Shown here: positions 11,581-35,091 of the stretch, in pieces | How the letters are laid out: every line of letters begins with the position of its first letter | Numbering within the stretch: position 1 is the stretch's first letter | Origin: Blastobasis lacticolella | Lineage: Eukaryota > Arthropoda > Insecta > Lepidoptera > Blastobasidae | Assembly: GCA_905147135.1 (NCBI GenBank) | Contig: LR990067.1 | Coordinates: forward strand, 11,246,228 to 11,310,227 | Direction: 5' to 3' | Length of the DNA: 64,000 bases | The notes under the pieces: generated by a model | What the model saw: the letters and a program-made list of their open reading frames with translations, nothing else | The model's database searches: none | What the model was told of the DNA's origin: nothing | Position numbers and translations under genes: made by a program

Positions 11581-11933
11581 CATCCTATTATACTCAATGA
11601 TACCAGCTCTAAAATAATAAAATTCCCTGCGCATTCTCCAATGCAAAGAATAAAAAATTATCTGTATTAGTTTATTTTGTTGCTGGAGGTGCGGAGTATT
11701 TTCATGTGTAACATTGGCAACATTTATGCTGTCACTGTCAATGTCAAACGTCAAACCCGTGCGTCAAATCAAACAAATTTTGTGATGTAAACAAAATGTT
11801 TTGTTATGTTTGCTGATGCATTTTATCGTGAAATCTGAATATTTTTATAAATAAGGATAACTGAAAGAATAATAATTCGATTTAAGCATAAATTGATTCT
11901 AATCTTAGCTTTTTTTGTGTAAAACTTTTCAAA
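11581..11933 (+). promoter_or_regulatory. RNF113 upstream region
   Basis: AT-rich leader with no clear TATA box. The transcription start must lie here or in an upstream untranslated exon; a minus-strand 64-codon frame (11560-11754) has no support. Confidence 0.3.
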
Positions 11934-24632
<12,699 letters not shown>

Positions 24633-24644
24633 TTGTTGGGGATG

Positions 24645-24650
24645 AATAAA
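24645..24650 (+). terminator. polyadenylation signal of RNF113
   Basis: AATAAA 13 bases after the stop codon, in an A-rich stretch. The very short 3' UTR is inferred, not proven. Confidence 0.6.
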
Positions 24651-24734
24651 TAAATAATTTTAGAAAAAAAAATTGACTTTTATTTTTAAAGCCTGATGAA
24701 AATGTAGGAGTATTGTAATAATAAAATAAAATAA

Positions 24735-24925
24735 TGATGTCGGCGTTAATTTCCCGGGTTGTGCTCTCGAGAACGAGGGCCCGGGGTCCGCCTTGACCAT
24801 GACCGTGTTCAACTAATGTACATAACTCAGAAAAGAGTCATTGGTACATGGCCGCAGCGGGATTCGGAACTGGTACCTCTCGCTTACGAGTGGGATACCC
24901 TAACCGCTCGGCCACCGAGGCTCTT
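24735..24925 (-). mobile_element. SINE E
   Basis: Tail first (TGTGCTCTCGAGAACGAGGG), head AACCGCTCGGCCACCGAGG. Begins 85 bp past the RNF113 polyadenylation signal. Confidence 0.7.
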
Positions 24926-25116
24926 GCCAAATGGCGCGAGGTGACAGGTGTCATTTGTGACCCTAAAATGCCGATAAAGCTGAAAGTATACAGCAGCGAG
25001 ACTAGTCCCCATTAGAGCGACATACCATAAAAGAGAAGGGGAGGCCGGACCAAGAAGCGTTGGCTTAGGTTGACAGTATAAATAAATTATTACCCATGAG
25101 ATTTTTAAGTTTTTTT

Positions 25117-25449
25117 TTGTTTATATCATGCAGTAGGCAAACAGGCAAGCGGACCACCTGCTGGAAAGTGGTCACCACTGCCTATAGACATTAGCAGCAC
25201 CAAGAGTATCGCCAATGCGTTGCCCACCTCTATAACACGTTGCTCTGGCAGCAAAAAGACAAATGCCGCACTGCCAAAGCCACGGTTCCTTAAATCCCCA
25301 CCCCATGGAGCACTGGAGACCTTACTCACCGGCAGAAACACAATACTATTTAAAAGAGTATTGTTTAGCTGCGGTATTCTGTAAGGTGGAGGTACTTCCC
25401 CAGTCGGGCGGCTCCAATCCGAAAGGGATACCCCGCTATGCCCTACCTC
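25117..25449 (-). mobile_element. family B LINE tail, split
   Basis: Complete B tail up to CCCTACCTC; its continuation (CTCTTAAA) lies at 26425 on, beyond the hAT-like element. Confidence 0.8.
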
Positions 25450-26420
25450 CATTGATCTACTACCAACCGTAGATAAAGCACTTCATACAAAAATGCGCTT
25501 GAAATCTGTCGCCTAATTGACTATACAGTTGTACGTAGCAATTTTTTAGGTAAATACGCACGCCCGAATCAAAATGTCATTACGTACAGTATCGTATTTA
25601 CCAAATATCAACTTTTTTTCATACTCATAAAGCTCAAAATGGCTTTTCGAGCTGTGAATAATGCTGCGACTTCATTTCTTTTTGTGTGCAATTTGTTTTC
25701 GCTTTAACGCATGCGCATGAATGAGACAACTGACGTGATGTCTGACACTGACAATAGGTTTATGATTAAAATAATAATTTTTAAAGGTTTTTTTTGTGTA
25801 AATCGCTATATTTATGCATGATAAGATGTATAATGTGTTTATTCACGCAAAATATGAAATCCCATCCTTTTTTCGTCGTTTAAGGCTATTTCGACAATTT
25901 TTGAACGCGCACTTGGGCATGCTTACTTGTCGACGGCTAATGACGGACTACGGAAAAGGACTGCTTGACTAGCGATTAAGCAGTACTTCCTCGGCCCACT
26001 TTTCAAGCGTTCATGCTTACTTGTCAACGGCTAATGACGGACTACGGAAAAGGACTGCTTGACTAGCGATTAAGCAGTACTTCCTCGGCCCACTTTTCAA
26101 GCGTTCATGCTTACTTGTCAACGGCTAATGACGGACTACGGAAAAGGACTGCTTGACTAGCGATTAAGCAGTACTTCCTCGGCCCACTTTTCAAGCGTTC
26201 ATGCTTACTTGTCAACGGCTAATGACGGACTACGGAAAAGGACTGCTTGACTAGCGATTAAGCAGTACTTCCTCGGCCCACTTTTCAAGCGTTCATGCTT
26301 ACTTGTCAACGGCTAATGACGGACTACGGAAAAGGACTGCTTGACTAGCGATTAAGCAGTACTTCCTCGGCCCACTTTTCAAGCGTTCATGCTCTATCTA
26401 CGGTTAGTAATAAATCAATG
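25450..26420. mobile_element. hAT-like non-autonomous TIR element with internal tandem array
   Basis: Ends are inverted repeats of about 31 bp (25450-25480 and 26390-26420) sharing ACCGTAGATA and closing CATTGAT...ATCAATG. Flanked by 8-bp near-duplications CCTACCTC (25442-25449) and CCTAACTC (26421-26428). Beyond the right one, sequence continues as the family B LINE consensus (CTCTTAAA), so the insertion split that LINE. The 8-bp duplication and CA...TG ends suggest hAT. No transposase ORF. Half its length is the 94-bp array. Confidence 0.75.
25918..26393. repeat. minisatellite, five 94-bp units
   Basis: Units start at 25918, 26012, 26106, 26200 and 26294, with a 6-bp partial at the end. 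Units 2-5 look identical; unit 1 differs by one base (TGTCGACGG versus TGTCAACGG). Each has a hairpin ACTGCTT...AAGCAGT with a 10-base loop. Lies inside the hAT-like element. Confidence 0.95.
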
Positions 26421-26435
26421 CCTAACTCTCTTAAA

Positions 26436-27049
26436 AGTTGATTAAAACAAAAATTTGGTTACGGCAAGTTGATTCTATTTATTTGATTGGTCAGTATATC
26501 TCACACGCGTCCTTGCACAAAACTTACACAAGTAGATACTTAAAAAACACACAAATAAAAAATAGTCTAAAATTACGCTGATACAAATAAGTACTTATAA
26601 AAAATGAAATAAATTATTATCCGAAATGTTTTTTTTGTACACCGAGCGTTCTGTTCTTGGGCGTTTGCTTGCTCGTGCGACATCTGGGAATAAAATAATA
26701 TATTTAAAACTTATGTTTAGTTTAGTCTATTTATCCATAATTGAAAATTAAATGTACATAATATTGCATTAATTGTAAGTCAATTCACAAATATATTGTC
26801 AACAACAACATAAATGAACATGATAAATGTATAAATATCAATGTCATCATAAAAATATGAAAAATAAATTAAGATACCTATACATATAGGTATGTGATAT
26901 AATGTGATATAAAATTAAAACTTTGACGTGTCATTTCATTAAATAACTAAACAATATCAATACTAAATGTCAAAAGATGTAACTAATAAGTATGTGGACA
27001 GAATGGAAATAACAAAATACATATTCTGTAAAACTGTGAAATAAATAAA
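26436..27049. other. AT-rich intergenic sequence
   Basis: No ORF or repeat recognised beyond a (AAAT)n run before the SINE. Confidence 0.5.
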
Positions 27050-27290
27050 TAAATAATCGTGGACAAATTCACACAGCGCCATCTAGCTCCAAAGTAAGAA
27101 AAGCTTGTGTTATGGGTGCTAGATAACTGATAAACAACACATATACTTTTAAATACATAATTATTTTACATAGAACACCCAGACCCATAACAGAAATTAA
27201 AATTCATCATTTCAATTTCTACCCGGCCGGGAATCGAACCCGGGACCTCTTGCGTGGCAGATATTGACCATTGAACCACCCAGGTCGTCA
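27050..27290 (-). mobile_element. SINE D, full length
   Basis: Tail end TGGACAAATTCACACAGCGC, then body, then tRNA-like head with GGGAATCGAACCCGGG (complement of the B box). Confidence 0.8.
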
Positions 27291-28074
27291 TAATAAATGA
27301 TAAATAATATAATAAATGCTTAGGTTAATGTAAAATATACGGATTTATCCATCAAAAGGTCAAAGAAAATGCAATGTGCTTAACATCCAGCCAAACCAAG
27401 TATCTAAAATATACTTTATCTACTCTCATAGCGTAATGTTCCAATTTCATATTCAAAAACAGTTGTTTAAGGATACACTTTTTTCACGACCGCCTACAAA
27501 ATTTTTAAAAATTACTTTTTGGTACAGCATTTCCCATACTATTTTCATTACAGCTGTATCGTAAAATAACTTTTTAATCATTATGCAACACTTTCATTTT
27601 TTTATTTTTTGTCGGGCGCCGGGACACGTCGAAATGTAGGTTGAATCTAGGTAAGATGTCTATAACAAATTCAAAATTTCAATTTTCTTCTTTATATTCT
27701 GTGTAATTATTTTCCCGCTAAACAGAATATTTTTTGTAATTGTTGTAATTTGTGTTTGTGAATGTTTTTTCTTATTTTAAGCAAATAAATAGATAAATGT
27801 GAAAGTGAATTTCCCGCCGCTTGATATCCTCGACTCGCAACTGACTCGCAGCTTACTTCCAGCAAAGTTGAGAAAATTATAGTTACGATATTTTAACATA
27901 AAAATATGAGTGTAGATAAAGTAGTGTATGCAACTGCATATAATTAGGTATTAAAACACTCGTGTCAAACTATTATCATACTCGGCTACGCCTCGTATGA
28001 TAAACAGACACTCATGTTTTAATACCCCCTTTTATATGACAGTTGCATAAACTACTATTATATTATACTTAAGC
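27291..28074. other. unclassified intergenic sequence
   Basis: Short open frames only. 27960-28065 has an inverted pair (CTCGTGTCAAACTATTATC.. / ..ATAAACAGACACTCATG) around TCATACTCGGCTACGCCTCG, a possible small foldback. Confidence 0.35.
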
Positions 28075-28370
28075 ACCACCCGCCGTGGGCTGGGTACTCA
28101 TCCCCTTTACGTAGACCCTCTGTCGGTCACCACGCGAAGGTTCGAAAGAACGTTTCTTGCTCATACGATTCGGATGTGGAATGAGCTCCCAGTCACAGTG
28201 TTTCCTTTAGACTATGATATGGGATCGTTCAAGAAGTATATTAGAGGTCTCTTCAGAGGCGGGCAACGCATTGGTAAGTTCCCTGGCATTGCTGATGTCC
28301 ATAGGGAGCGTTGACCATGCACCATCAGGTGGCCCGCTTGACTGGTTTGTCTGCCGTATAACATAAAAAA
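28075..28370 (+). mobile_element. family A LINE tail, long copy
   Basis: CACCCGCCGTGGGCTGGGTA to CTGCCGTATAACATAAAAAA; retains coding-derived [17 protein letters not shown]. Confidence 0.8.
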
Positions 28371-29069
28371 TATCTTAAAAAAAAATAAAAAAAATATGCA
28401 CCGTTCCAGTAGCGCCATCTATTGCCGATATCTTCGAAGTACAGCGCTAAGGTACGTAAGTATTTAGGTAAGTCACGAATTGGGTATTTTTTGTCATTGT
28501 ATCACTTCCCGATAGCCCCCTCTCCTAATGAGTTTCACCCGCCTTCCATCGAGTATTCTTCAGCTGCGAAAAGAAATCACAAAATTAGGTACAAACAATT
28601 CAAGTAAATCCTTACTTTGATCTTTTTAATAGCTTTTTTCCGCGCATCGTCCATGTGGAAGTCGTTTTTAGGGTGGTTTATCTTTTTGACATATAAAATT
28701 TCGGTAGTTCATGCGCGGGCAAAACCTAATACCTACATAGGTTCCAACACTACAAACTCCAATACTTAGGTAGTAAATACAGTTAGCATCTGAATAATGA
28801 AAATGAAAAAAATTAAAATGTTTATTTGTTTTGCTTAGGTAATACAATACAAAGAGGAAATGCATTTGTAAGAAAAAATTTAACAATAATTATTATTAAT
28901 TTTGAATATCGATGGTTCATACCTTCACATTTTGGTGAAGGCGATGTGTTTGTAAGACCATCTGGAAATAAAAGAACATTTAGTCAAAATATAGTTTTGC
29001 CACAATTATAATGAGAAACACTGATTTTATTTGGACATTACTACAATTATAATAAATAAATAATGCTTG
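28371..29069. other. unclassified sequence with an orphan open frame
   Basis: A 57-codon frame behind a good acceptor (tttgcttag, ending 28838) runs to TAA at 29009-29011 (FEYRWFIPSHFGEGD...). No partner exon found; no family recognised. Confidence 0.35.
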
Positions 29070-29310
29070 GACCACTCACACAGAGAAATCTAGCCCCAAA
29101 CTAAGCTAGGCTTGTGTTATGGGTGCTAAACAAGTGATAAACTACATAATATATGTATACTTTTAAATACATACTTATTACACATATAACACCCAGACCC
29201 GCAACAGGAATCAAAATTCATCATTTAAATTTCTGCCCGGCCGGGAATCGAACCCGGGACCTATGCGTGGCAGACCGGCATTTTGACCACTGAACTCAGG
29301 TCGTCAAACA
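29070..29310 (-). mobile_element. SINE D, full length
   Basis: Same structure as the 27-kb copy; head ends ACTCAGGTCGTCA. Confidence 0.8.
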
Positions 29311-29454
29311 CAACACTCAGGTGTCCACACACACCATTGTATGTTTGAGTGTGACTGTGTGTATGTGCATGTGTGTTGGCACTGCAGCTTATCTGCGATA
29401 TCACGGTCACCAAGGCTACCACGAATTTCGAACGCAGCCTTTCCGTGAAGTTTT

Positions 29455-29960
29455 TTTTTTTAAACAAGATAGGCATTTGACCGCCATCTCACCTGTTGGT
29501 AAGTGACGATGCGGCCGAAGATGAAGCATGCCCGTCTTGTAACAGCTTATTCACTCTAGCCTTGAAGGCATCCAGATTTTATTGATCAGGGAACACACTC
29601 GCAGGCAACGTGTTCCATTCCTTAGCCGTACGCATTATAAAGGTCGAGCCAAAACGACTCGTGCGGATAGCTGGAAGATCCACGACATAAGGATGAAGCG
29701 CTCGCCCGGATCGTGTCTCCCGATGGCGGAAAGGGGCCGGTGGAATGAGGTCGTGCAGCTGCTTTGCACACTCTCCGAAATGTAACCTGTAGAATACCGA
29801 CAGACGCGCAACCCTACGCCGATGTTCGAGGCTCTGCAGCCTAGCCTTAATCAACCGCGGGTCACAAATTATCTTCTTTACTTTACATAAACACCGCAGC
29901 AGCATCTTAATTTCCGTGACACGCAGCCCCGATCTAGTAGAGGCCAAGCGTTGCTGCCAT
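29455..29960 (-). mobile_element. family I LINE 3' end, longest copy
   Basis: Oligo-T, then GCATTTGACCGCCATCTCAC tail and complement-strand coding remains (LQSLEHRRRVARLSVFYRLH, TAKEWNTLPASVFPDQ) with one or two frame breaks. Confidence 0.8.
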
Positions 29961-30372
29961 AATAGAAAAGCAGGGGACGTAATTTTGAACCACTCGTCTC
30001 TCTTCTCTCTCGAAAACCGTTCGACTCAAGGCGAGCGGTTCAATAATAGAGCCCTAGATCTAATTATGGTCTCTGATAGTACGTCGCCACCTTGATCCCA
30101 CCTTGTGGAATGACGTCACAACATGCATTTCAGATAGGCTCTACTCCAATAGGGCCTATAATGTGAAATGGACTGAAATATACGATTATGAACGCCATGA
30201 AGTTGGTTCTACTGTAACTTCATGGTAGTAAATTTTATGTTCCGTTCTACTAATATAATTTTCAAGCTTTTTAGTTTTATTTTTATCTTGTTTTATCAGT
30301 AAATTAAGCATTTCAGACTACTTCAAACTACACTCAAAATATTCTATTATAAGTACATTTTCAAGTATTTTA
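29961..30372. other. flank of the copia element
   Basis: 30085-30120 carries TTGATCCCACC...TGACGTCAC, whose inverted partner lies at 34863-34900 beyond the copia element: copia may have landed in an older TIR element. Confidence 0.4.
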
Positions 30373-30502
30373 TATTGTTCAAGTAAAATGAAACAACTGT
30401 GAACGATGGTCTACCATGAAGTGGCGATTTATTCAGTCATTGTCAAAGACAAGCAGAGAGTGTATCATAGATAACACTGCACAGATATATAAAAAACCAA
30501 CA
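30373..30502 (-). repeat. copia 3' LTR
   Basis: 130 bp, identical to the other LTR; preceded on its own strand by a purine tract. Confidence 0.93.
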
Positions 30503-30587
30503 CCCCCACTATATCTAGCAATGTAGTAGTACAAAATGGTTAGACTAACTTTACAAGTTTTTATAAAAGATAGTCCTACCTATTACA

Positions 30588-33500
30588 TTAAGGTAATGAT
30601 ACATTCTGAACACCTAACTGATTTAAGAAATTATAATGCTTTGCAGTACACAAACTCTTAGTGAGCAAATCAGCAGGCATTTCAGCTGTAGGCAAATATT
30701 TAACATTTACAATTTTATTCATTACACAATCTCTGCAAAAATGATATCTAATATCGATATGCTTAGTGCGCTTATGAAAAACTGGATTAGCAGACATCTT
30801 CTGCGCACTTTGATTATCATTAAACAGATCAACAGTGTACAAATTTTGCGTTATTTCATATTGTAAATTACGTAAATAAACAGCCTCTTTACACGCTTCG
30901 GCCATTGCCATATACTCTGCTTCGCTACTAGACAGAGCAACAGTTTTCTGTTTTTTAGATTCCCATGAAATTACACAGCCAGACAATGTAAAACTATATC
31001 CAGTATATGACCTTCTATCAATAACGTTTGCAGCCCAATCTGCATCTACAAACCCTTCTAACAATGAATTACCATTAGCAGAATACTTTAAGCCATAATG
31101 TTTAGTATTTTTTAAATATCTTAATATTCTCTTAACATACGAACATTGTTCTTTTGTATAGCAATTATTAAATTGACTTAAATACGAAACAGAATAAGCA
31201 ATGTCAGGCCTGGTGAGCACTGCTAAATACATGAGACAACCTATTATCTGCTGATAAGGAAATTTACCTACGCAGGTCTCATCATCATTAGATACATATA
31301 GCTTAGTTTCCATTGGAGTTTGAACAGTTTTACACTGACTCATATTAAACTTTAACAATAACTGATCAATGTAATCCTTCTGACTTAATGAAATTGTTTT
31401 CTCAGATTTATTAACAGTTACATTTACACCTAAACACTTCTTAATCTCACCCAAATCTTTAATCTTGAAGTGATGAGATAATATTTCTTTTAAGTATTTA
31501 GTTTCTTTATTGTCATTTGAAAATATAAAGAAGTCATCCACATATAGTGTGACAATTGTTTTCATATTATTATTTGTTTTTGAATACATACATGACTCTA
31601 TCTTGGATTTAATGTATCCATTTTTCAATAATAAATCATCCACTTTCTTGTACCACGCTCTTGAGGATTGTTTAAGCCCATAAATTGCCTTTTTTAACCT
31701 GAGCACCTGACCACTTTCTGTCACTTCAGAGAAACCCTCTGGTATCTGCATATAAATTTCTTCCTCAAGCGTTCCGTTCAAGAAAGCAGTTGTCACATCA
31801 AGATGTGTTATTTCAAAATTGAGTTGAACTGACAATGCAAACAATAATCTCAAAGTAGTGTGTCTAACTACAGGAGAAAAAGTATCAGTGTAATCCACAC
31901 CTTCAACTTGTGAAAAACCTTTAGCTACTAAACGTGCACGAAAACGTACCTTATTCTCACTGTCGTACTTCTTACGCAGCACCCATTTACATTGCACAAC
32001 TCTACTGTCATGCGGAGCTTTACTCAATTCCCACGCATTATTGTCCTTAAAACATTGAAACTCCTCACGCATAGCCGCTTTCCACTGTTCCTTTTCAGGT
32101 CCATTTAAAGCCTCACGCAGAGATAAGCCAGCCGCATCATCATAGGTGTCGTTGCCTATGCATAGATTTAATAATCCATATCTCTCTGGCTGCTTTCTTA
32201 TTCTTGCAGGTCTGGGTGTGCGTTGCGGAGTATCATATGATTCTTCATAATTTTCATCAGGAATATATGATGTGTCATCCTCATCTAGTAGAGTTTCACC
32301 CATGCTAATTGAACTTCTTTCTACATCGGGTTCATCCACCTTGGCTTCATCCCCCACTGAATCAAAAATCTGATCTTGAACAGAGATTTGACATTCAGAT
32401 TTTGATTCTTGTTCAATAATTATCACATCCCTACTAGTGAACACAGTCCTTGTTTCTGCATTGTACAGTCTATATCCTTTTACATTCTCTGGATATCCGA
32501 TAAGAATACACTTTTGTGACTTCTTATCCCATTTAGTCCTTTTTTCCTTTGCTATATGAGCCATCACAGTGCTGCCAAAGATCCTAATATGGCCTATATC
32601 AGGTTTGGAACCAGTCCATATCTCATATGAAGTTTTATTTCCCAACATCGGTGCAATTATTCTATTCTGCAGATACACTGCTGTATTAGCTGCCTCACCC
32701 CAAAATTCCTTGCCTAGCCTGGCATCAAAAAGGAGACATCTTGCTTTTTCAACGATTGTTCTGTTAAACCGCTCGCATAATCCATTTTGTTGTGGAGTGT
32801 AGGGATTAGTCTTCTGATGAATCACACCAGCACAGCTCAAATAGTTGTCAAATTCCTTATTGCAGTATTCTAGCCCATTATCACTTCTTAACACTTTTAT
32901 TGTGCTTTTTGTTTGATTTTCCGCAAGCGCTTTAAATTGCTTGAAATACTTCAACGCCTCATTCTTGTGCTTGAGGAAATAAATGAAAACCATGCGGCTA
33001 TAATCATCAACAAACAGAAAAAAATATCTGGAGCCTCCGATAGATGTAGTCTCCATAGGGCCACAAATATCAGTGTGCACTATATCCAGCAAGTTATTAC
33101 TTCTCTTGCCCATGCTCTTAAATGGTAAGCGACACTGCTTTCCTTCACAGCATGCAGTACATGCAGATTTGCAGATATCTACTTTGTCATTCATGGACAT
33201 ACCAATCACAGCATCCTTCATCTGCTTTAAATAACTTTCATTGACATGTCCTAATCTGCGATGCCACGTTACTGCTGACACAACTGATGCAGCTAAATCT
33301 GTCCGATTTAGCAAGTTCATCTTGTACACTCCATTAACTAAATGCGCTGTAGCTACCAACTGACCATTCTTGTTGTATATTGTACAACAACTATCAGAAA
33401 AATTTACTTTGTTGCCTTTTCTAATAAGTTGGCTGACAGATATCAAGTTTGTTGTCAAACTCGGAACACAACGCACTTGTTCTACTATGATGTCGTACTC

Positions 33501-34490
33501 GCAATCATCAGTTATAGTCGTAATCTTCACATCACCAGAACATTTTACTGCCAATACTTCGTTGTTAGCAACAACAATTTGTTTTCCTGGTTCACTGAAA
33601 GAATTCAAAATCCAGCCTTCATTTGCCGTCAGATGTACACTTGCACCTGAATCGATGTACCATTCATTTTTATTAAAATTTCCACTCAGGAACACTGCGC
33701 TAAACACATTAGACTGCATTCGAGTTTTATTTTTGGAGCTTGATGCATTATTATCATTATTTGTGCACTGGTTTTTGTAATGACCGGTTTGTTTACATCG
33801 GTAGCATTTCACCGACTTGACATTCGCGACATTCGTATTGTCAGTGCTACCAACAGAACCATTATTCTTAACCATCGATAATCTCGCTTTGTTTTTTCCA
33901 AATCGTGACGTCGTAGCGAAAGCGCCGCTAACTTCACTGTCATCTGTTTCACTCGCCGACTCCATATCCAATAACTTGGTTTTGATGGAATCTGCTGTTA
34001 TTGCAATCCCTGAGTGCTCGATTGCCATGATCATAGGGGAGAATCGATCAGGCAATCCCGCCAACAACAATGATCCCGTCCACTGATCATTAATTTCAAA
34101 TCCCGTTCCGCTTAGTTTTTGAGCTGTATCGATAATCTGAGTCACGTATGACGTCATCGAAGTACAATTTTCTAGGCGAATTGAAATTAATTTCCGCAGC
34201 AAACTAATTCTTCGCGAAAAACCACTATCATCAAATAGTTGCTTCAGTTTTTCCCACAGTTCTTGCGATGTTTTTACATTTTGTATGTGTACATACAATG
34301 ACGGATCGATTGTCATAATTAATTTTGCTTTGGTCTTTTCGTCGTCTGCAGCACCCGCATCCTTACCTTCTGGCCTGATGCAATGCTTCATGCCCTCGAG
34401 GATTAGGTAATTCTCCGCCGCGAAACACCATTGTGTGTAATTTTCTCGCCCCTTAAGTTTGGGCACATTGACGAGATAGTTGGCCGACAT
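30588..34490 (-). CDS. copia gag-pol polyprotein, 1300 aa
   Basis: Single intact ORF. Gag about 1-225; CCHC knuckle C229-x2-C232-x4-H237-x4-C242; aspartic protease D280-S-G-A; HHCC integrase zinc site from H410/H414; integrase triad D474, D537, E573; reverse transcriptase about 830-1060 with YVDD at 982-985; RNase H with D1148. Domain order PR-IN-RT-RH defines Ty1/copia. No stop or frameshift; Gag and Pol are in one frame, so the Gag:Pol ratio must be set otherwise (copia itself uses splicing). Confidence 0.96.
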   Translation of the reverse strand: MSANYLVNVPKLKGRENYTQWCFAAENYLILEGMKHCIRPEGKDAGAADDEKTKAKLIMTIDPSLYVHIQNVKTSQELWEKLKQLFDDSGFSRRISLLRKLISIRLENCTSMTSYVTQIIDTAQKLSGTGFEINDQWTGSLLLAGLPDRFSPMIMAIEHSGIAITADSIKTKLLDMESASETDDSEVSGAFATTSRFGKNKARLSMVKNNGSVGSTDNTNVANVKSVKCYRCKQTGHYKNQCTNNDNNASSSKNKTRMQSNVFSAVFLSGNFNKNEWYIDSGASVHLTANEGWILNSFSEPGKQIVVANNEVLAVKCSGDVKITTITDDCEYDIIVEQVRCVPSLTTNLISVSQLIRKGNKVNFSDSCCTIYNKNGQLVATAHLVNGVYKMNLLNRTDLAASVVSAVTWHRRLGHVNESYLKQMKDAVIGMSMNDKVDICKSACTACCEGKQCRLPFKSMGKRSNNLLDIVHTDICGPMETTSIGGSRYFFLFVDDYSRMVFIYFLKHKNEALKYFKQFKALAENQTKSTIKVLRSDNGLEYCNKEFDNYLSCAGVIHQKTNPYTPQQNGLCERFNRTIVEKARCLLFDARLGKEFWGEAANTAVYLQNRIIAPMLGNKTSYEIWTGSKPDIGHIRIFGSTVMAHIAKEKRTKWDKKSQKCILIGYPENVKGYRLYNAETRTVFTSRDVIIIEQESKSECQISVQDQIFDSVGDEAKVDEPDVERSSISMGETLLDEDDTSYIPDENYEESYDTPQRTPRPARIRKQPERYGLLNLCIGNDTYDDAAGLSLREALNGPEKEQWKAAMREEFQCFKDNNAWELSKAPHDSRVVQCKWVLRKKYDSENKVRFRARLVAKGFSQVEGVDYTDTFSPVVRHTTLRLLFALSVQLNFEITHLDVTTAFLNGTLEEEIYMQIPEGFSEVTESGQVLRLKKAIYGLKQSSRAWYKKVDDLLLKNGYIKSKIESCMYSKTNNNMKTIVTLYVDDFFIFSNDNKETKYLKEILSHHFKIKDLGEIKKCLGVNVTVNKSEKTISLSQKDYIDQLLLKFNMSQCKTVQTPMETKLYVSNDDETCVGKFPYQQIIGCLMYLAVLTRPDIAYSVSYLSQFNNCYTKEQCSYVKRILRYLKNTKHYGLKYSANGNSLLEGFVDADWAANVIDRRSYTGYSFTLSGCVISWESKKQKTVALSSSEAEYMAMAEACKEAVYLRNLQYEITQNLYTVDLFNDNQSAQKMSANPVFHKRTKHIDIRYHFCRDCVMNKIVNVKYLPTAEMPADLLTKSLCTAKHYNFLNQLGVQNVSLP

Positions 34491-34642
34491 TTTGAATTAA
34501 CGGTCACCAACGATTAGTCAAAAAATTACACAAGACTTCGACAAAAAAAAAATCTGCAGTGAAATCACGCTTCGAAACAACCTTTTATTACTGGTAATGT
34601 CCGAAAATTCTCGCGATTTGTTAGCGTTTTTTGCCCATAACC

Positions 34643-34772
34643 TATTGTTCAAGTAAAATGAAACAACTGTGAACGATGGTCTACCATGAAGTGGCGATTT
34701 ATTCAGTCATTGTCAAAGACAAGCAGAGAGTGTATCATAGATAACACTGCACAGATATATAAAAAACCAACA
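34643..34772 (-). repeat. copia 5' LTR
   Basis: 130 bp; contains TATATA-like and polyadenylation-like AT-rich stretches that would drive the minus-strand transcript. Confidence 0.93.
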
Positions 34773-35051
34773 TTTTATTTTATTTAAAATTACTATGCTT
34801 CAAAATCAAAATGCTATACGGATCGTTCATTCTGACCGACACTGAGTTCGGCGGTACGAATACTGTGACGTCATTCCACAGGGTGGGATCAAAATGGCGG
34901 CATTCAATTAGTGATCGGCGGTATCACAGCTGTCGCTTTTGCTTTCAATCAATCAATATCTATTTCAGGCAAAAGCCCATAAATATTTGCTATTATTTGC
35001 GGTAATATTTGCGGTTGCTTTTATTTGTTTATTTTTTTTCTATGTTTTTGT

Positions 35052-35057
35052 TTTATT
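35052..35057 (-). terminator. polyadenylation signal of the GALNT gene
   Basis: AATAAA on the minus strand 34 bases past the stop. The copia element begins about 280 bases beyond it on the same strand. Confidence 0.55.
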
Positions 35058-35091
35058 CTATGTATAAGCAATAAAGAATTTTTCATTTCAT

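Larger units (their letters stand above)
30373..34772 (-). mobile_element. complete Ty1/copia LTR retrotransposon
   Basis: 4400 bp. The 130-bp LTRs (30373-30502 and 34643-34772) look identical base for base, and TTTTA flanks both sides (30368-30372, 34773-34777). On the minus strand the 5' LTR is followed at once by GGTTATGGGC, matching the copia-type primer site for an initiator-tRNA-Met fragment, and a GTGGGGG purine tract precedes the 3' LTR. One uninterrupted gag-pol ORF. Identical LTRs mean a recent, possibly still active insertion. LTR ends are TG...TA rather than TG...CA. Confidence 0.95.

Noticed and set aside
25918..26393. CRISPR-like regular repeats
   Set aside because: Units are contiguous with no unique spacers, in an animal genome.
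27050..27290. tRNA-gene-like sequence with A and B boxes (also 29.2, 37.7, 40.8, 42.2 kb)
   Set aside because: Repeated with the same unrelated 150-bp tail at every copy and no clean cloverleaf; these are SINE heads, not tRNA genes.
33370..33780. 136-aa plus-strand frame within copia
   Set aside because: Antisense shadow of the intact gag-pol ORF.
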